Assembly: GCA_031285815.1 (NCBI GenBank)
Contig: JAITVM010000151.1
Coordinates: 1 to 6,841 of the forward strand
Source: Clostridiales bacterium
GTDB lineage: Bacteria > Bacillota > Clostridia > Lachnospirales > JAITVM01
Direction of reading: 5' to 3'
Length of the DNA stretch: 6,841 nt
A program made the position numbers and the translations under genes. The notes under the pieces were generated by a model, which worked only from the letters and a program-made list of their open reading frames with translations, did no database searches and had not been told where the DNA came from. Below, piece by piece: positions 1 to 5,030 of the stretch (positions are counted from its first letter, which is position 1; every line of letters starts with the position of its first letter).

Positions 1-799
1 CTGATTTTTTGCCTTTTTTCCTAGTTTTATAACCAAGGGCCGGTTTGCCCCAAGGCGTACTTGGTGCCGGGCGCCCAATTGGTGTCCTACCTTCGCCACC
101 GCCGTGAGGGTGGTCATTAGGGTTCATAACGCTACCACGTACGGTTGGCCTTATGCCCATATTACGTTTACGGCCAGCTTTACCAATATTAATAAGTTCG
201 TGGTCTTGGTTCCCAACTTGCCCAATAGTCGCTTTGCAATTTATAGGTACCATCCTCATTTCACCTGACGGGAGCCTTAAAGTCGCAAATTTGCCTTCTT
301 TAGCCATCAACTGTGCCACATTGCCTGCCGACCGTACCATTTGCCCGCCCGCACCTGGAATAAGCTCAATATTATGAATCTCTGTACCGATTGGGATAGA
401 CCTTAAAGCAAGCGCATTACCTACCCGTATCTCAGCATTTTCCCCAGACATAACTTTATCGCCAACTTTTAAGCCGTTAGGCGCAATAATATATCTTTTT
501 TCGCCATCGGCATAGAATAAAAGTGCAATATTAGCTGTCCTGTTAGGGTCATATTCAATAGCCGCAACACGTGCAAAAATGCCGTCTTTGTTGCGTTTAA
601 AATCAACCATTCTATATTTTCTTCTACTCCCGCCACCATGGTGCCTGACAGTTATCTTGCCTTGGTTATTCCTGCCTGCATTCTTTTTAAGGCTTGTAAC
701 CAAACTTTTTTCTGGCTTCGACTTAGTTATTTCTGCAAAGTCAGAAGATGTCATCTGCCTTCTGGAAGGGGTATAAGGTTTATATCTCTTGATGCCCAC
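1..799 (-). CDS. rplB: 50S ribosomal protein L2, 3' end beyond window
   Basis: L2 is a primary 23S rRNA-binding protein of the large subunit, needed for subunit association and close to the peptidyl transferase centre. The minus strand gives 266 full codons beginning MGIKRYKPYTPSRRQM. Family landmarks follow in order: the GRNNQGKITVR region, HHGGGSRRKYR, the central RNA-binding part with IPGAGGQMVRSAG, and the C-terminal VRGSVMNPNDHPHGGGEG loop carrying the conserved histidine. The last residues visible are GYKTRKKGKKS. Family members are usually about 273-280 residues, so roughly ten codons of the basic tail lie beyond position 1. The start is GTG at 799-797; no in-frame ATG lies just upstream, and an AGGAG sits 9 bases before it. 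The gene follows rplW after 42 bases in the usual S10 operon order. Nothing looks damaged. Confidence 0.97.
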   Translation of the reverse strand, partial: MGIKRYKPYTPSRRQMTSSDFAEITKSKPEKSLVTSLKKNAGRNNQGKITVRHHGGGSRRKYRMVDFKRNKDGIFARVAAIEYDPNRTANIALLFYADGEKRYIIAPNGLKVGDKVMSGENAEIRVGNALALRSIPIGTEIHNIELIPGAGGQMVRSAGNVAQLMAKEGKFATLRLPSGEMRMVPINCKATIGQVGNQDHELINIGKAGRKRNMGIRPTVRGSVMNPNDHPHGGGEGRTPIGRPAPSTPWGKPALGYKTRKKGKKS

Positions 800-841
800 C
801 TGTAATTGCTCCTTTCTTATAGTGCTTTAATCTAAACAATA

Positions 842-1141
842 TTACATGCCTTGGAATATCTCTATTTCATTGCTTTCAGGCGTAAGCTTAATAATTGCTT
901 TTTTTCGTGCAGGTGTCCTGCCAGATGTCTTGCCGCGCCTTTTCACCTTGCCCATTAAATTCATCGTATTGACCTTATCAACTTTAACGCCGTCAAACAT
1001 CTTTTCAACAGCCTCTTTGATCTGGATTTTATTTGCGTCAGGGTGTACATAGAAAACATATTTTTTATCAGCAAGGCCATTCATTGTCCGCTCAGTAACA
1101 ACGGGCTTTAAAATTATATCATAATATTTTAAGTCAGCCAT
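842..1141 (-). CDS. rplW: 50S ribosomal protein L23
   Basis: L23 is a small large-subunit protein that binds 23S rRNA at the polypeptide exit tunnel and forms part of the docking site for trigger factor and SRP. The 99-residue product begins MADLKYYDIILKPVVTERTM, a typical L23 N-terminus (KPVVTE). It continues with the YVFYVHPDANKIQIKEAVEKMF alpha/beta core and the basic loop around residues 64-84 (KVKRRGKTSGRTPARKKA) that reaches into rRNA. Length is normal. The ATG overlaps the rplD stop by one base (TAATG), and an AGGAGG inside the end of rplD lies 10 bases upstream, so translation is probably coupled to rplD. Confidence 0.97.
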   Translation of the reverse strand: MADLKYYDIILKPVVTERTMNGLADKKYVFYVHPDANKIQIKEAVEKMFDGVKVDKVNTMNLMGKVKRRGKTSGRTPARKKAIIKLTPESNEIEIFQGM

Positions 1142-1761
1142 TATGCGTACACCTCCTGGATCTTCATAACGGATTCTTTACTTAAGACTAATTTATCAAA
1201 TAATAAAATATCATACACATTAATTGTGTTTACCGCAGCTGTTTTAACTGTAGGGATATTCCTAAAAGACAAATAAGCATTTGTATCATTATCGCCGATT
1301 ACTATAAGGGCTTTGCCCGCATCAATATTTTTAAGGACAGTTACTGCCTCTTTAGTTTTAACCGCATTTAATTTCAAATCATCAACAATAATCAGCTTGC
1401 TATCCCTAACTTTTTGCGTCAAAACGGATTTAAGCGCAATCCTTTTTACTTTTTTATTTAATTTGAAAGAATAATCGCGTGGTTTTGGGGCAAATACAAC
1501 GCCACCGCCAGTCCATTGTGGCGAACGGGTCGACCCTTGCCTTGCACGGCCTGTGCCCTTTTGCCTCCATGGCTTACGGCCACCGCCACGTACTTCTGCG
1601 CGGGTTTTAGCCGACTGGGTACCTTGCCTTTGATTAGCGAGATATTGGACAACTGCCATATGGACGAGGTTTTCTTTAACTTCTATATTAAAAATATTCT
1701 CGTCTAGCTCCAGGCTTCCGGTTTCGCTCCCATCTTTGCTTACAACTTTAACACTTACCAT
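1141..1761 (-). CDS. rplD: 50S ribosomal protein L4
   Basis: L4 binds domain I of 23S rRNA and sends an extended loop to the constriction of the exit tunnel. In Escherichia coli it also represses its own operon by acting on the S10 leader; whether that happens here is unknown. The 206-residue product has the standard layout: a short N-terminal strand region, a helix (HMAVVQYLANQRQGTQ), the basic loop around residues 52-95 with GGGRKPWRQKGTGRARQGS and the WTGGGVVFAP motif, then a Rossmann-like C-terminal half (LIIVDDL, ALIVIGDND, NVYDILLFDKLVLS). The KPWRQKGTGRAR segment, where macrolide-resistance changes are known in other species, looks ordinary. The ATG at 1761-1759 is preceded by GGAGG at 1773-1769 with a 7-base spacer. 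The gene lies 30 bases after rplC. Confidence 0.97.
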   Translation of the reverse strand: MVSVKVVSKDGSETGSLELDENIFNIEVKENLVHMAVVQYLANQRQGTQSAKTRAEVRGGGRKPWRQKGTGRARQGSTRSPQWTGGGVVFAPKPRDYSFKLNKKVKRIALKSVLTQKVRDSKLIIVDDLKLNAVKTKEAVTVLKNIDAGKALIVIGDNDTNAYLSFRNIPTVKTAAVNTINVYDILLFDKLVLSKESVMKIQEVYA

Positions 1762-1791
1762 GTGTAATCCTCCTTTCTTTGTTTAACCTAA

Positions 1792-2421
1792 TTAATTTTT
1801 AACGCTGTCCTTAACAACTAATATAGCGCCTTTTGCACCAGGGACTACACCTTTGACCAAAATAATATTTTTATCCGCATCGGCCCTTACAATAGTAAGG
1901 TTTTGTATGGTCACAGTTTCGTTACCCATACGCCCAGCCATTTTCTTGCCTTTTTTAACCCTACCTGGAGTAGTCGCAGCCGATAGCGAGCCAACACCCC
2001 TGTGGTATTTTGAACCATGGGTTTCAGGGCCTCTGGAAAAATTATGCCTCTTGATTGGGCCTTGAGTGCCTTTCCCTTTAGATGTGCCTGTTACATCGAC
2101 TTTATCGCCTTGGGCAAAAACATCGGCTTTTATTTCCGCACCAACTTCAAAAGTTGAAATATCTTCTAGGCGGAACTCTTTCAAATACCTTTTAGGCGTT
2201 ACTGAGGCTTTAGCAAAATGCCCCTTAAGCGGGCTAGTAACATGCTTAGGCTTATCGTCTATAAAACCTACCTGTATTGCGTCATAGCCATCTTTGTCAA
2301 CCGTTTTCTTTTGAACAACAACACAAGGCCCTGCTTCCAAAACAGTTACAGGGACAAGGTTCCCTGTCTCTGTAAAGACCTGGGTCATTCCAATTTTTCT
2401 TGCTACAATTGCTTTTTTCAT
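1792..2421 (-). CDS. rplC: 50S ribosomal protein L3
   Basis: L3 is one of the first proteins to assemble on 23S rRNA, and its central extension reaches the peptidyl transferase centre. The product has 209 residues starting MKKAIVARKIGMTQVF, a classic L3 N-terminus. The beta-barrel core follows (LVPVTVLEAGPCVVVQKK), then the basic central loop with VTGTSKGKGTQGPIKRHNF, HGSKYHRGVGS and TPGRVKKGKKMAGRMG, and a C-terminal barrel strand set (VTIQNLTIVRADAD). An in-frame TTG five codons upstream is rejected as the start, because that extension contains the GGAGG that sits 8 bases before the ATG at 2421. The glutamine methylated in E. coli L3 (before TPGKV) is alanine/threonine here. The gene is separated from rpsJ by 94 bases holding two hairpins. 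Confidence 0.97.
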   Translation of the reverse strand: MKKAIVARKIGMTQVFTETGNLVPVTVLEAGPCVVVQKKTVDKDGYDAIQVGFIDDKPKHVTSPLKGHFAKASVTPKRYLKEFRLEDISTFEVGAEIKADVFAQGDKVDVTGTSKGKGTQGPIKRHNFSRGPETHGSKYHRGVGSLSAATTPGRVKKGKKMAGRMGNETVTIQNLTIVRADADKNIILVKGVVPGAKGAILVVKDSVKN

Positions 2422-2429
2422 AAAATATA

Positions 2430-2434
2430 CCTCC
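2430..2434 (-). promoter_or_regulatory. rplC ribosome binding site
   Basis: GGAGG lies 8 bases before the ATG at 2421. It fixes the rplC start at MKKAIVARKIG, because it falls inside the five-codon extension that would follow from the upstream in-frame TTG at 2436. Confidence 0.85.
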
Positions 2435-2451
2435 AAAAAAAATCTACAGCG

Positions 2452-2469
2452 GATTGCGGACCCGCAATC
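2452..2469 (-). repeat. Hairpin just upstream of rplC
   Basis: Read on the transcribed (minus) strand, GATTGCGG, two bases, then CCGCAATC form a perfect 8-bp inverted repeat; in RNA the loop would open to about four bases. Nine bases later comes a run of eight T's leading straight into the rplC GGAGG. The gap between stem and T-run is too long for a standard intrinsic terminator. It may instead be an RNA processing or stability element or part of a translational control structure. The repeat is directly visible; the role is inference. Confidence 0.55.
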
Positions 2470-2474
2470 ATCCT

Positions 2475-2497
2475 AGTTTATAATTGGATTATAAACT
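2475..2497 (-). repeat. AT-rich hairpin downstream of rpsJ
   Basis: AGTTTATAAT, three bases (CCA on the transcribed strand), then ATTATAAACT form a perfect 10-bp inverted repeat about 18 bases after the rpsJ stop. The stem is AT-rich and lacks an adjoining T-run on the transcribed strand, so it is not a clear terminator. Together with the next hairpin it makes a tandem structure filling the rpsJ-rplC gap. Confidence 0.55.
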
Positions 2498-2515
2498 GCC
2501 GGGTTATAGCCTGGG

Positions 2516-2827
2516 TTAAATAGTTTTTATAGTAATTTCTATCCCATCAGGCAAATCTAAGCTCCCTAAAGCATTAATCGTTTTAGGCGTTGCCATAAAA
2601 ATATCGATTAACCTTTTATGGGTCCTCATCTCAAACTGCTCTCTGCTGTCTTTATATTTATGAACAGCCCTTAAGATTGTAATAATCTCTTTTTTAGTTG
2701 GGAGCGGGATCGGCCCGGAAACCTTAGCCCCTGTCCTTTTAGCAGTCTCGATAATTTGATTTACAGATTGATCAATCAACTTATGATCGTAAGCCTTTAA
2801 ACTAATTCTAATTTTTTGATTAGCCAT
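2516..2827 (-). CDS. rpsJ: 30S ribosomal protein S10
   Basis: S10 is a head protein of the small subunit. As NusE it also joins NusB and NusG in antitermination complexes and in transcription-translation coupling. The 103-residue product (MANQKIRISLKAYDHKLIDQ at its start) shows the family order: N-terminal strand and helix (IIETAKRTGAKVSGPIPLPT), the long loop around residues 45-65, then SREQFEMRTHKRLIDI and the C-terminal strand LPDGIEITIKTI. An in-frame extension of 12 codons is rejected because it contains AGGAGG, 10 bases before the ATG at 2827. In the loop tip the usual S-P-H is A54-V55-H56, a change from a strongly conserved dipeptide; K57, in the tetracycline/tigecycline-relevant region, is the normal Gram-positive residue. 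It is the first gene of the S10 operon. Confidence 0.97.
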   Translation of the reverse strand: MANQKIRISLKAYDHKLIDQSVNQIIETAKRTGAKVSGPIPLPTKKEIITILRAVHKYKDSREQFEMRTHKRLIDIFMATPKTINALGSLDLPDGIEITIKTI

Positions 2828-2999
2828 AAAAAAAGCCCCTCCTTTTCGCACAAATTTTAGCACGACAAGCGGCGACTGTACACATACCCGGGTGTTTCGC
2901 TAAAGAAAACAAAATCAGCGTAAACAGAACAAACACCCCGAAATAATTATATGCTACAGTGACTTTGTCGCCCGGTTTCTTGAACTGGACATCGCTCAT
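2820..2999 (-). CDS. Possible 59-residue leader ORF with one membrane segment
   Basis: I do not recognise this ORF. It runs from ATG at 2999 to TAA at 2822-2820, ending 8 bases inside rpsJ in another frame, entirely within the transcribed leader of the S10 operon. The product begins MSDVQFKKPGDKVTVAYNY, has a hydrophobic stretch at about residues 20-34 (FGVFVLFTLILFSLA), and ends in a short basic tail with cysteines at 40, 45 and 50. A real small protein would have one membrane helix. Against it: the start has only a weak AGG about 11 bases upstream, and part of the frame coincides with an RNA inverted repeat and the rpsJ binding site. It could be a chance ORF, a leader peptide or a small membrane protein. 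Confidence is low. Confidence 0.25.
   Translation of the reverse strand: MSDVQFKKPGDKVTVAYNYFGVFVLFTLILFSLAKHPGMCTVAACRAKICAKRRGFFYG
2836..2846 (-). promoter_or_regulatory. rpsJ ribosome binding site
   Basis: AAAAGGAGGGG followed by a run of T's precedes the ATG at 2827; the GGAGG core is 10 bases away. It decides the rpsJ start and excludes the longer in-frame reading. The candidate 59-codon leader ORF reads through this site, so its translation could affect access of ribosomes to rpsJ. Confidence 0.85.
2890..2938 (-). repeat. Bulged inverted repeat in the S10 leader
   Basis: On the plus strand GGGTGTTT (2890-2897) is the exact reverse complement of AAACACCC (2931-2938). Just inside, CGCT (2898-2901) matches AGCG (2917-2920), leaving a 15-base loop and a one-sided 10-base bulge. 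In the S10 leader RNA this could form a 12-bp bulged stem ending about 60 bases before the rpsJ ATG. S10 operon leaders in other bacteria fold into regulatory hairpins, such as the L4-dependent leader of E. coli; equivalence here is not shown. Confidence 0.5.
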
Positions 3000-3063
3000 T
3001 GAAAATAACCTGCCAAATAGGCAGCAACCTTTCAAATCATCGCTCTTTGTCACAACGAATACG

Positions 3064-3092
3064 ATTATACTATATATTTTTTTTAAGGGCAA
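3064..3092 (-). promoter_or_regulatory. Predicted sigma-A promoter of the S10 operon
   Basis: On the minus strand TTGCCC (3092-3087; four of six consensus bases) is followed after exactly 17 bases by a perfect TATAAT (3069-3064), with an A/T-rich spacer. Transcription would start near 3057. It lies between the metalloprotease terminator candidate and rpsJ, as expected for an independent S10 promoter. Confidence 0.7.
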
Positions 3093-3132
3093 GGATTTTT
3101 TATAAATTTGTAACGAAAAAATTTAATCTTTT

Positions 3133-3176
3133 AAATAAATATAGGCCCGAAGATAAAAACATCCCCGAACCCCTAT
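3133..3176 (-). terminator. Candidate intrinsic terminator after the metalloprotease gene
   Basis: Beginning at the base after the TGA stop, the minus-strand RNA can pair ATAGG with CCTAT (outer 5 bp), then TTC with GGG, then GGGGAT with ATCTTC around a GTTTTT loop. That makes 14 pairs with several G-U and one two-base bulge, within 3141-3176. The tail ATTTATTT follows. The stem is imperfect and the T-run is interrupted, so this is moderate evidence that the upstream gene ends separately from the S10 operon. Confidence 0.45.
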
Positions 3177-3965
3177 TCATTTAAGCTCACCTATCCTGTT
3201 TTGTAAAGCCGGTTCGCCATATTTCCCAACATAGCTATGCACTATATCGAAAGATTTGCGGTACGCGGCCGCTTCGTTTATAGAACGGAAATTATATTTT
3301 AGCTGCTCAGGTGTTATCTCCCTGGCATACTCTTTTAAATCCCGGCGCCATTCAAAATTTGTATATTTATATTCGTAATAAAGCGCAACCCCTTCTGAAA
3401 ACCATATATCATAATTGCCCCTAGCCTTTATATCCGTAAAATAATGTGTCAATTCATGGACAACCGGCCCATTTTCAATAAAATATTCAATAATCTCGCC
3501 ATAATTATCTGATTGTACATAAAACTGTGGCGATAATAAATTTATTATCCCACCATAATAAACCCCCATCGGGATTTTTTCACCATAGTCATACCTGATT
3601 GCATTTTGTAGCTCCACTGCGTTTGGGTAAAGGATAATAGTAACTTTATCAAGGCCCTCCGGCTGGAGCCCAAAATCTTCAGCAAGCATAGGGAAATATA
3701 TATCAACCGCTTGTTTTATTACATTGACATAATCTTGCCCTGCTTGTGAATAATATATCTTTGCATATTCGCCCTCTTCATATTTATATTCAAGCGAATA
3801 ACCCATAATTTTTTTAGATAATAATTTTTGCTCTGTTAAATAAAGGTTTTGTTTTATGTTTTTGTAGAAGCCCAATTTAAATAATATGTATATACATAAA
3901 AAAATAAAACTCAAAATATAAATAATATCACCTTTATACAGTTTTAAATACGGCCCGTTCCTCAT
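3177..3965 (-). CDS. Membrane-anchored gluzincin-type metallopeptidase
   Basis: A 262-residue protein beginning MRNGPYLKLYKGD. One hydrophobic segment at about residues 14-33 (IIYILSFIFLCIYILFKLGF) should be a signal anchor holding the rest outside the cell. The C-terminal half has the zinc motif HELTH (H170, E171, H174) and a downstream glutamate in WFSEGVALYYE (E191, 17 residues after H174). This pattern matches the gluzincin 'peptidase MA-like' families, in which two histidines and that glutamate bind zinc. All expected catalytic residues are present, so activity is plausible; the substrate is unknown. The ATG at 3965 is chosen because GGAGG lies 9 bases upstream. A frame extending 43 codons further to 4094 would run through the candidate promoter and lacks a good binding site. 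It precedes the S10 operon on the same strand but probably forms its own unit. Confidence 0.8.
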   Translation of the reverse strand: MRNGPYLKLYKGDIIYILSFIFLCIYILFKLGFYKNIKQNLYLTEQKLLSKKIMGYSLEYKYEEGEYAKIYYSQAGQDYVNVIKQAVDIYFPMLAEDFGLQPEGLDKVTIILYPNAVELQNAIRYDYGEKIPMGVYYGGIINLLSPQFYVQSDNYGEIIEYFIENGPVVHELTHYFTDIKARGNYDIWFSEGVALYYEYKYTNFEWRRDLKEYAREITPEQLKYNFRSINEAAAYRKSFDIVHSYVGKYGEPALQNRIGELK

Positions 3966-3974
3966 AATAATCTG

Positions 3975-3979
3975 CCTCC
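3975..3979 (-). promoter_or_regulatory. Ribosome binding site of the metallopeptidase gene
   Basis: GGAGG sits 9 bases before the ATG at 3965. It is the basis for choosing this start over the in-frame ATG at 4094, and it places the membrane anchor close to the N-terminus as expected for a signal anchor. Confidence 0.75.
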
Positions 3980-4022
3980 GGTCATTTATACAAATATATG
4001 CTGTACTAATTAAAACATATTC

Positions 4023-4051
4023 AATAAATTTTAATTGTAAATACTTGTCAA
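4023..4051 (-). promoter_or_regulatory. Candidate promoter of the metallopeptidase gene
   Basis: On the minus strand a perfect TTGACA (4051-4046) is followed after 17 bases by TTTATT (4028-4023; four of six). Transcription would start near 4016, leaving about 50 bases before the ATG at 3965. Confidence 0.5.
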
Positions 4052-4100
4052 TGGTTATCCCCCTACAAGCCCTGCCTCCGCTGAAGGCTTCCATAATTGC

Positions 4101-4129
4101 TTGACTTTTTAGGTTTTTAAATTTAGAAT
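4101..4129 (+). promoter_or_regulatory. Predicted promoter of the ecfA1-ecfA2-ecfT operon
   Basis: TTGACT (4101-4106, five of six) and TAGAAT (4124-4129, five of six) are separated by exactly 17 bases, about 50 bases before ecfA1. A second perfect TATAAT at 4146-4151 has only a poor -35 at the right distance. With the leftward candidate at 4023-4051 this makes a divergent promoter pair in the 213-base gap at 3966-4178. Confidence 0.65.
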
Positions 4130-4178
4130 AAACGTTACAAAATAATATAATTTATGCGTAATGGGGCATGCTTAAGAT

Positions 4179-5030
4179 ATGGATATTATAAAAATTAATA
4201 ATGTAGGCTTTGGCTACAGCTATATCGATGAAGACTCTAACAAAACCATGAAAACCGAAACCTTAAAAAATATTAACTTAAATATAGAAACCGGCGAATT
4301 CGTTGCAATATTAGGCCACAATGGGTCTGGTAAATCTACATTGGCCAAAATTATGAACGCCCTTTTATTGCCTGATTCCGGCGAAGCCCTTATCATTGGC
4401 CTTAACCCCAGCAATGAAAGCAATATTTTTGAAATACGCCGAAACGTAGGTATGGTTTTTCAAAACCCTGACAACCAGATTATAGCAACCATCGTCGAAG
4501 AAGATGTGGCTTTCGGCCCAGAAAACTTATCCATACCTCCAGATAAAATAAGGCCCCGCGTAGATAGCGCTTTAAAAAATGTTGGCATGGAAAACTTCGC
4601 TTTAGCAAACCCTGCCTATTTATCCGGCGGCCAAAAACAGAGGGTAGCTATAGCCGGTGTCCTGGCTATGAAACCAAAATGTATAATTTTTGACGAATCT
4701 ACGGCCATGCTTGACCCAAACGGCAGGAAAGAAGTTTTGGACACTGCCATTAAATTAAATAAGGAAGATAAAATCACAATTATATTAATTACACATTTTA
4801 TGGACGAAGCCACGCTTGCTGACCGCGTTATTGTTGTTAATGATGGCCAGGCCGTAATGGGCGGCCCGCCAAAATCTATTTTTTCTCAAATAAATGAACT
4901 AAAAGCTTTAAGCCTCGACGTCCCACAAATCACTGAGCTCGCTTATTTGTTGTCAGAAAAAGGGCTTAATATTAATACCGATATACTTACAATAGAGGAA
5001 ATGGTGGGGGCGCTATGCAATTACAATTAG
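4179..5030 (+). CDS. ecfA1: ECF transporter ATPase A1 (EcfA1/CbiO-type)
   Basis: One of two ATP-binding subunits that power energy-coupling factor vitamin and metal uptake transporters at the inner face of the membrane. The 283 residues hold all ABC ATPase motifs in order: Walker A GHNGSGKST (46-54), Q-loop VFQNPDNQ with Q95, signature LSGGQ (148-152), Walker B IIFDES (D172, E173), D-loop MLDP, and the switch histidine H206 in LITHFMDE. The FDESTAMLDP form of Walker B is typical of EcfA1, whereas EcfA2 has LDEPTAGLDP. The C-terminal part (about 240-283) matches the ECF ATPase extension. The ATG at 4179 has an in-frame stop two codons upstream, so it is the first possible start, though the binding site is weak (GGGG about 11 bases away). 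The end overlaps ecfA2 by 16 bases, suggesting coupled translation. Confidence 0.93.
   Translation: MDIIKINNVGFGYSYIDEDSNKTMKTETLKNINLNIETGEFVAILGHNGSGKSTLAKIMNALLLPDSGEALIIGLNPSNESNIFEIRRNVGMVFQNPDNQIIATIVEEDVAFGPENLSIPPDKIRPRVDSALKNVGMENFALANPAYLSGGQKQRVAIAGVLAMKPKCIIFDESTAMLDPNGRKEVLDTAIKLNKEDKITIILITHFMDEATLADRVIVVNDGQAVMGGPPKSIFSQINELKALSLDVPQITELAYLLSEKGLNINTDILTIEEMVGALCNYN

Larger units (their letters stand above)
2828..3057 (-). promoter_or_regulatory. Untranslated leader of the S10 operon
   Basis: This is about 230 bases between the predicted transcription start near 3057 and the rpsJ ATG. It holds a small hairpin (CTGCC, five bases, GGCAG at 3010-3024), the larger bulged inverted repeat at 2890-2938, the possible 59-codon ORF and the rpsJ binding site. 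A leader this long before a ribosomal protein operon fits autogenous control or attenuation, but I see no recognised L4-binding motif or T-rich terminator in it. Its extent depends on the promoter call. Confidence 0.5.

Noticed and set aside
2445..2469. Intrinsic terminator between rpsJ and rplC
   Set aside because: The T-run begins nine bases after the stem rather than directly, and full termination here would cut off the rest of an essential operon.
2828..2863. 12-codon N-terminal extension of S10
   Set aside because: The extension contains the rpsJ ribosome binding site, and family members begin at MANQKIRI or equivalent.
2990..3045. Direct repeat GAGCGATG (minus strand) occurring twice, 48 bases apart, in the S10 leader
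   Set aside because: Eight bases without extended similarity around them can arise by chance; no spacing or symmetry suggests an operator.
3000..3092. Longer version of the leader ORF starting at TTG 3092
   Set aside because: Its first codons lie in the -35 and -10 boxes of the S10 promoter, upstream of the transcription start, so they would not be in that transcript.
4069..4092. AAGCC...GGCTT inverted repeat upstream of the ECF promoter
   Set aside because: Only 5 bp with a 14-base loop and no T-run, too weak to call a terminator or operator.
3966..4094. 43-codon N-terminal extension of the metallopeptidase (in-frame ATG at 4094)
   Set aside because: It runs through a TTGACA-type promoter candidate, has no good binding site, and would place the signal anchor unusually deep. 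GGAGG 9 bases before 3965 marks the better start.
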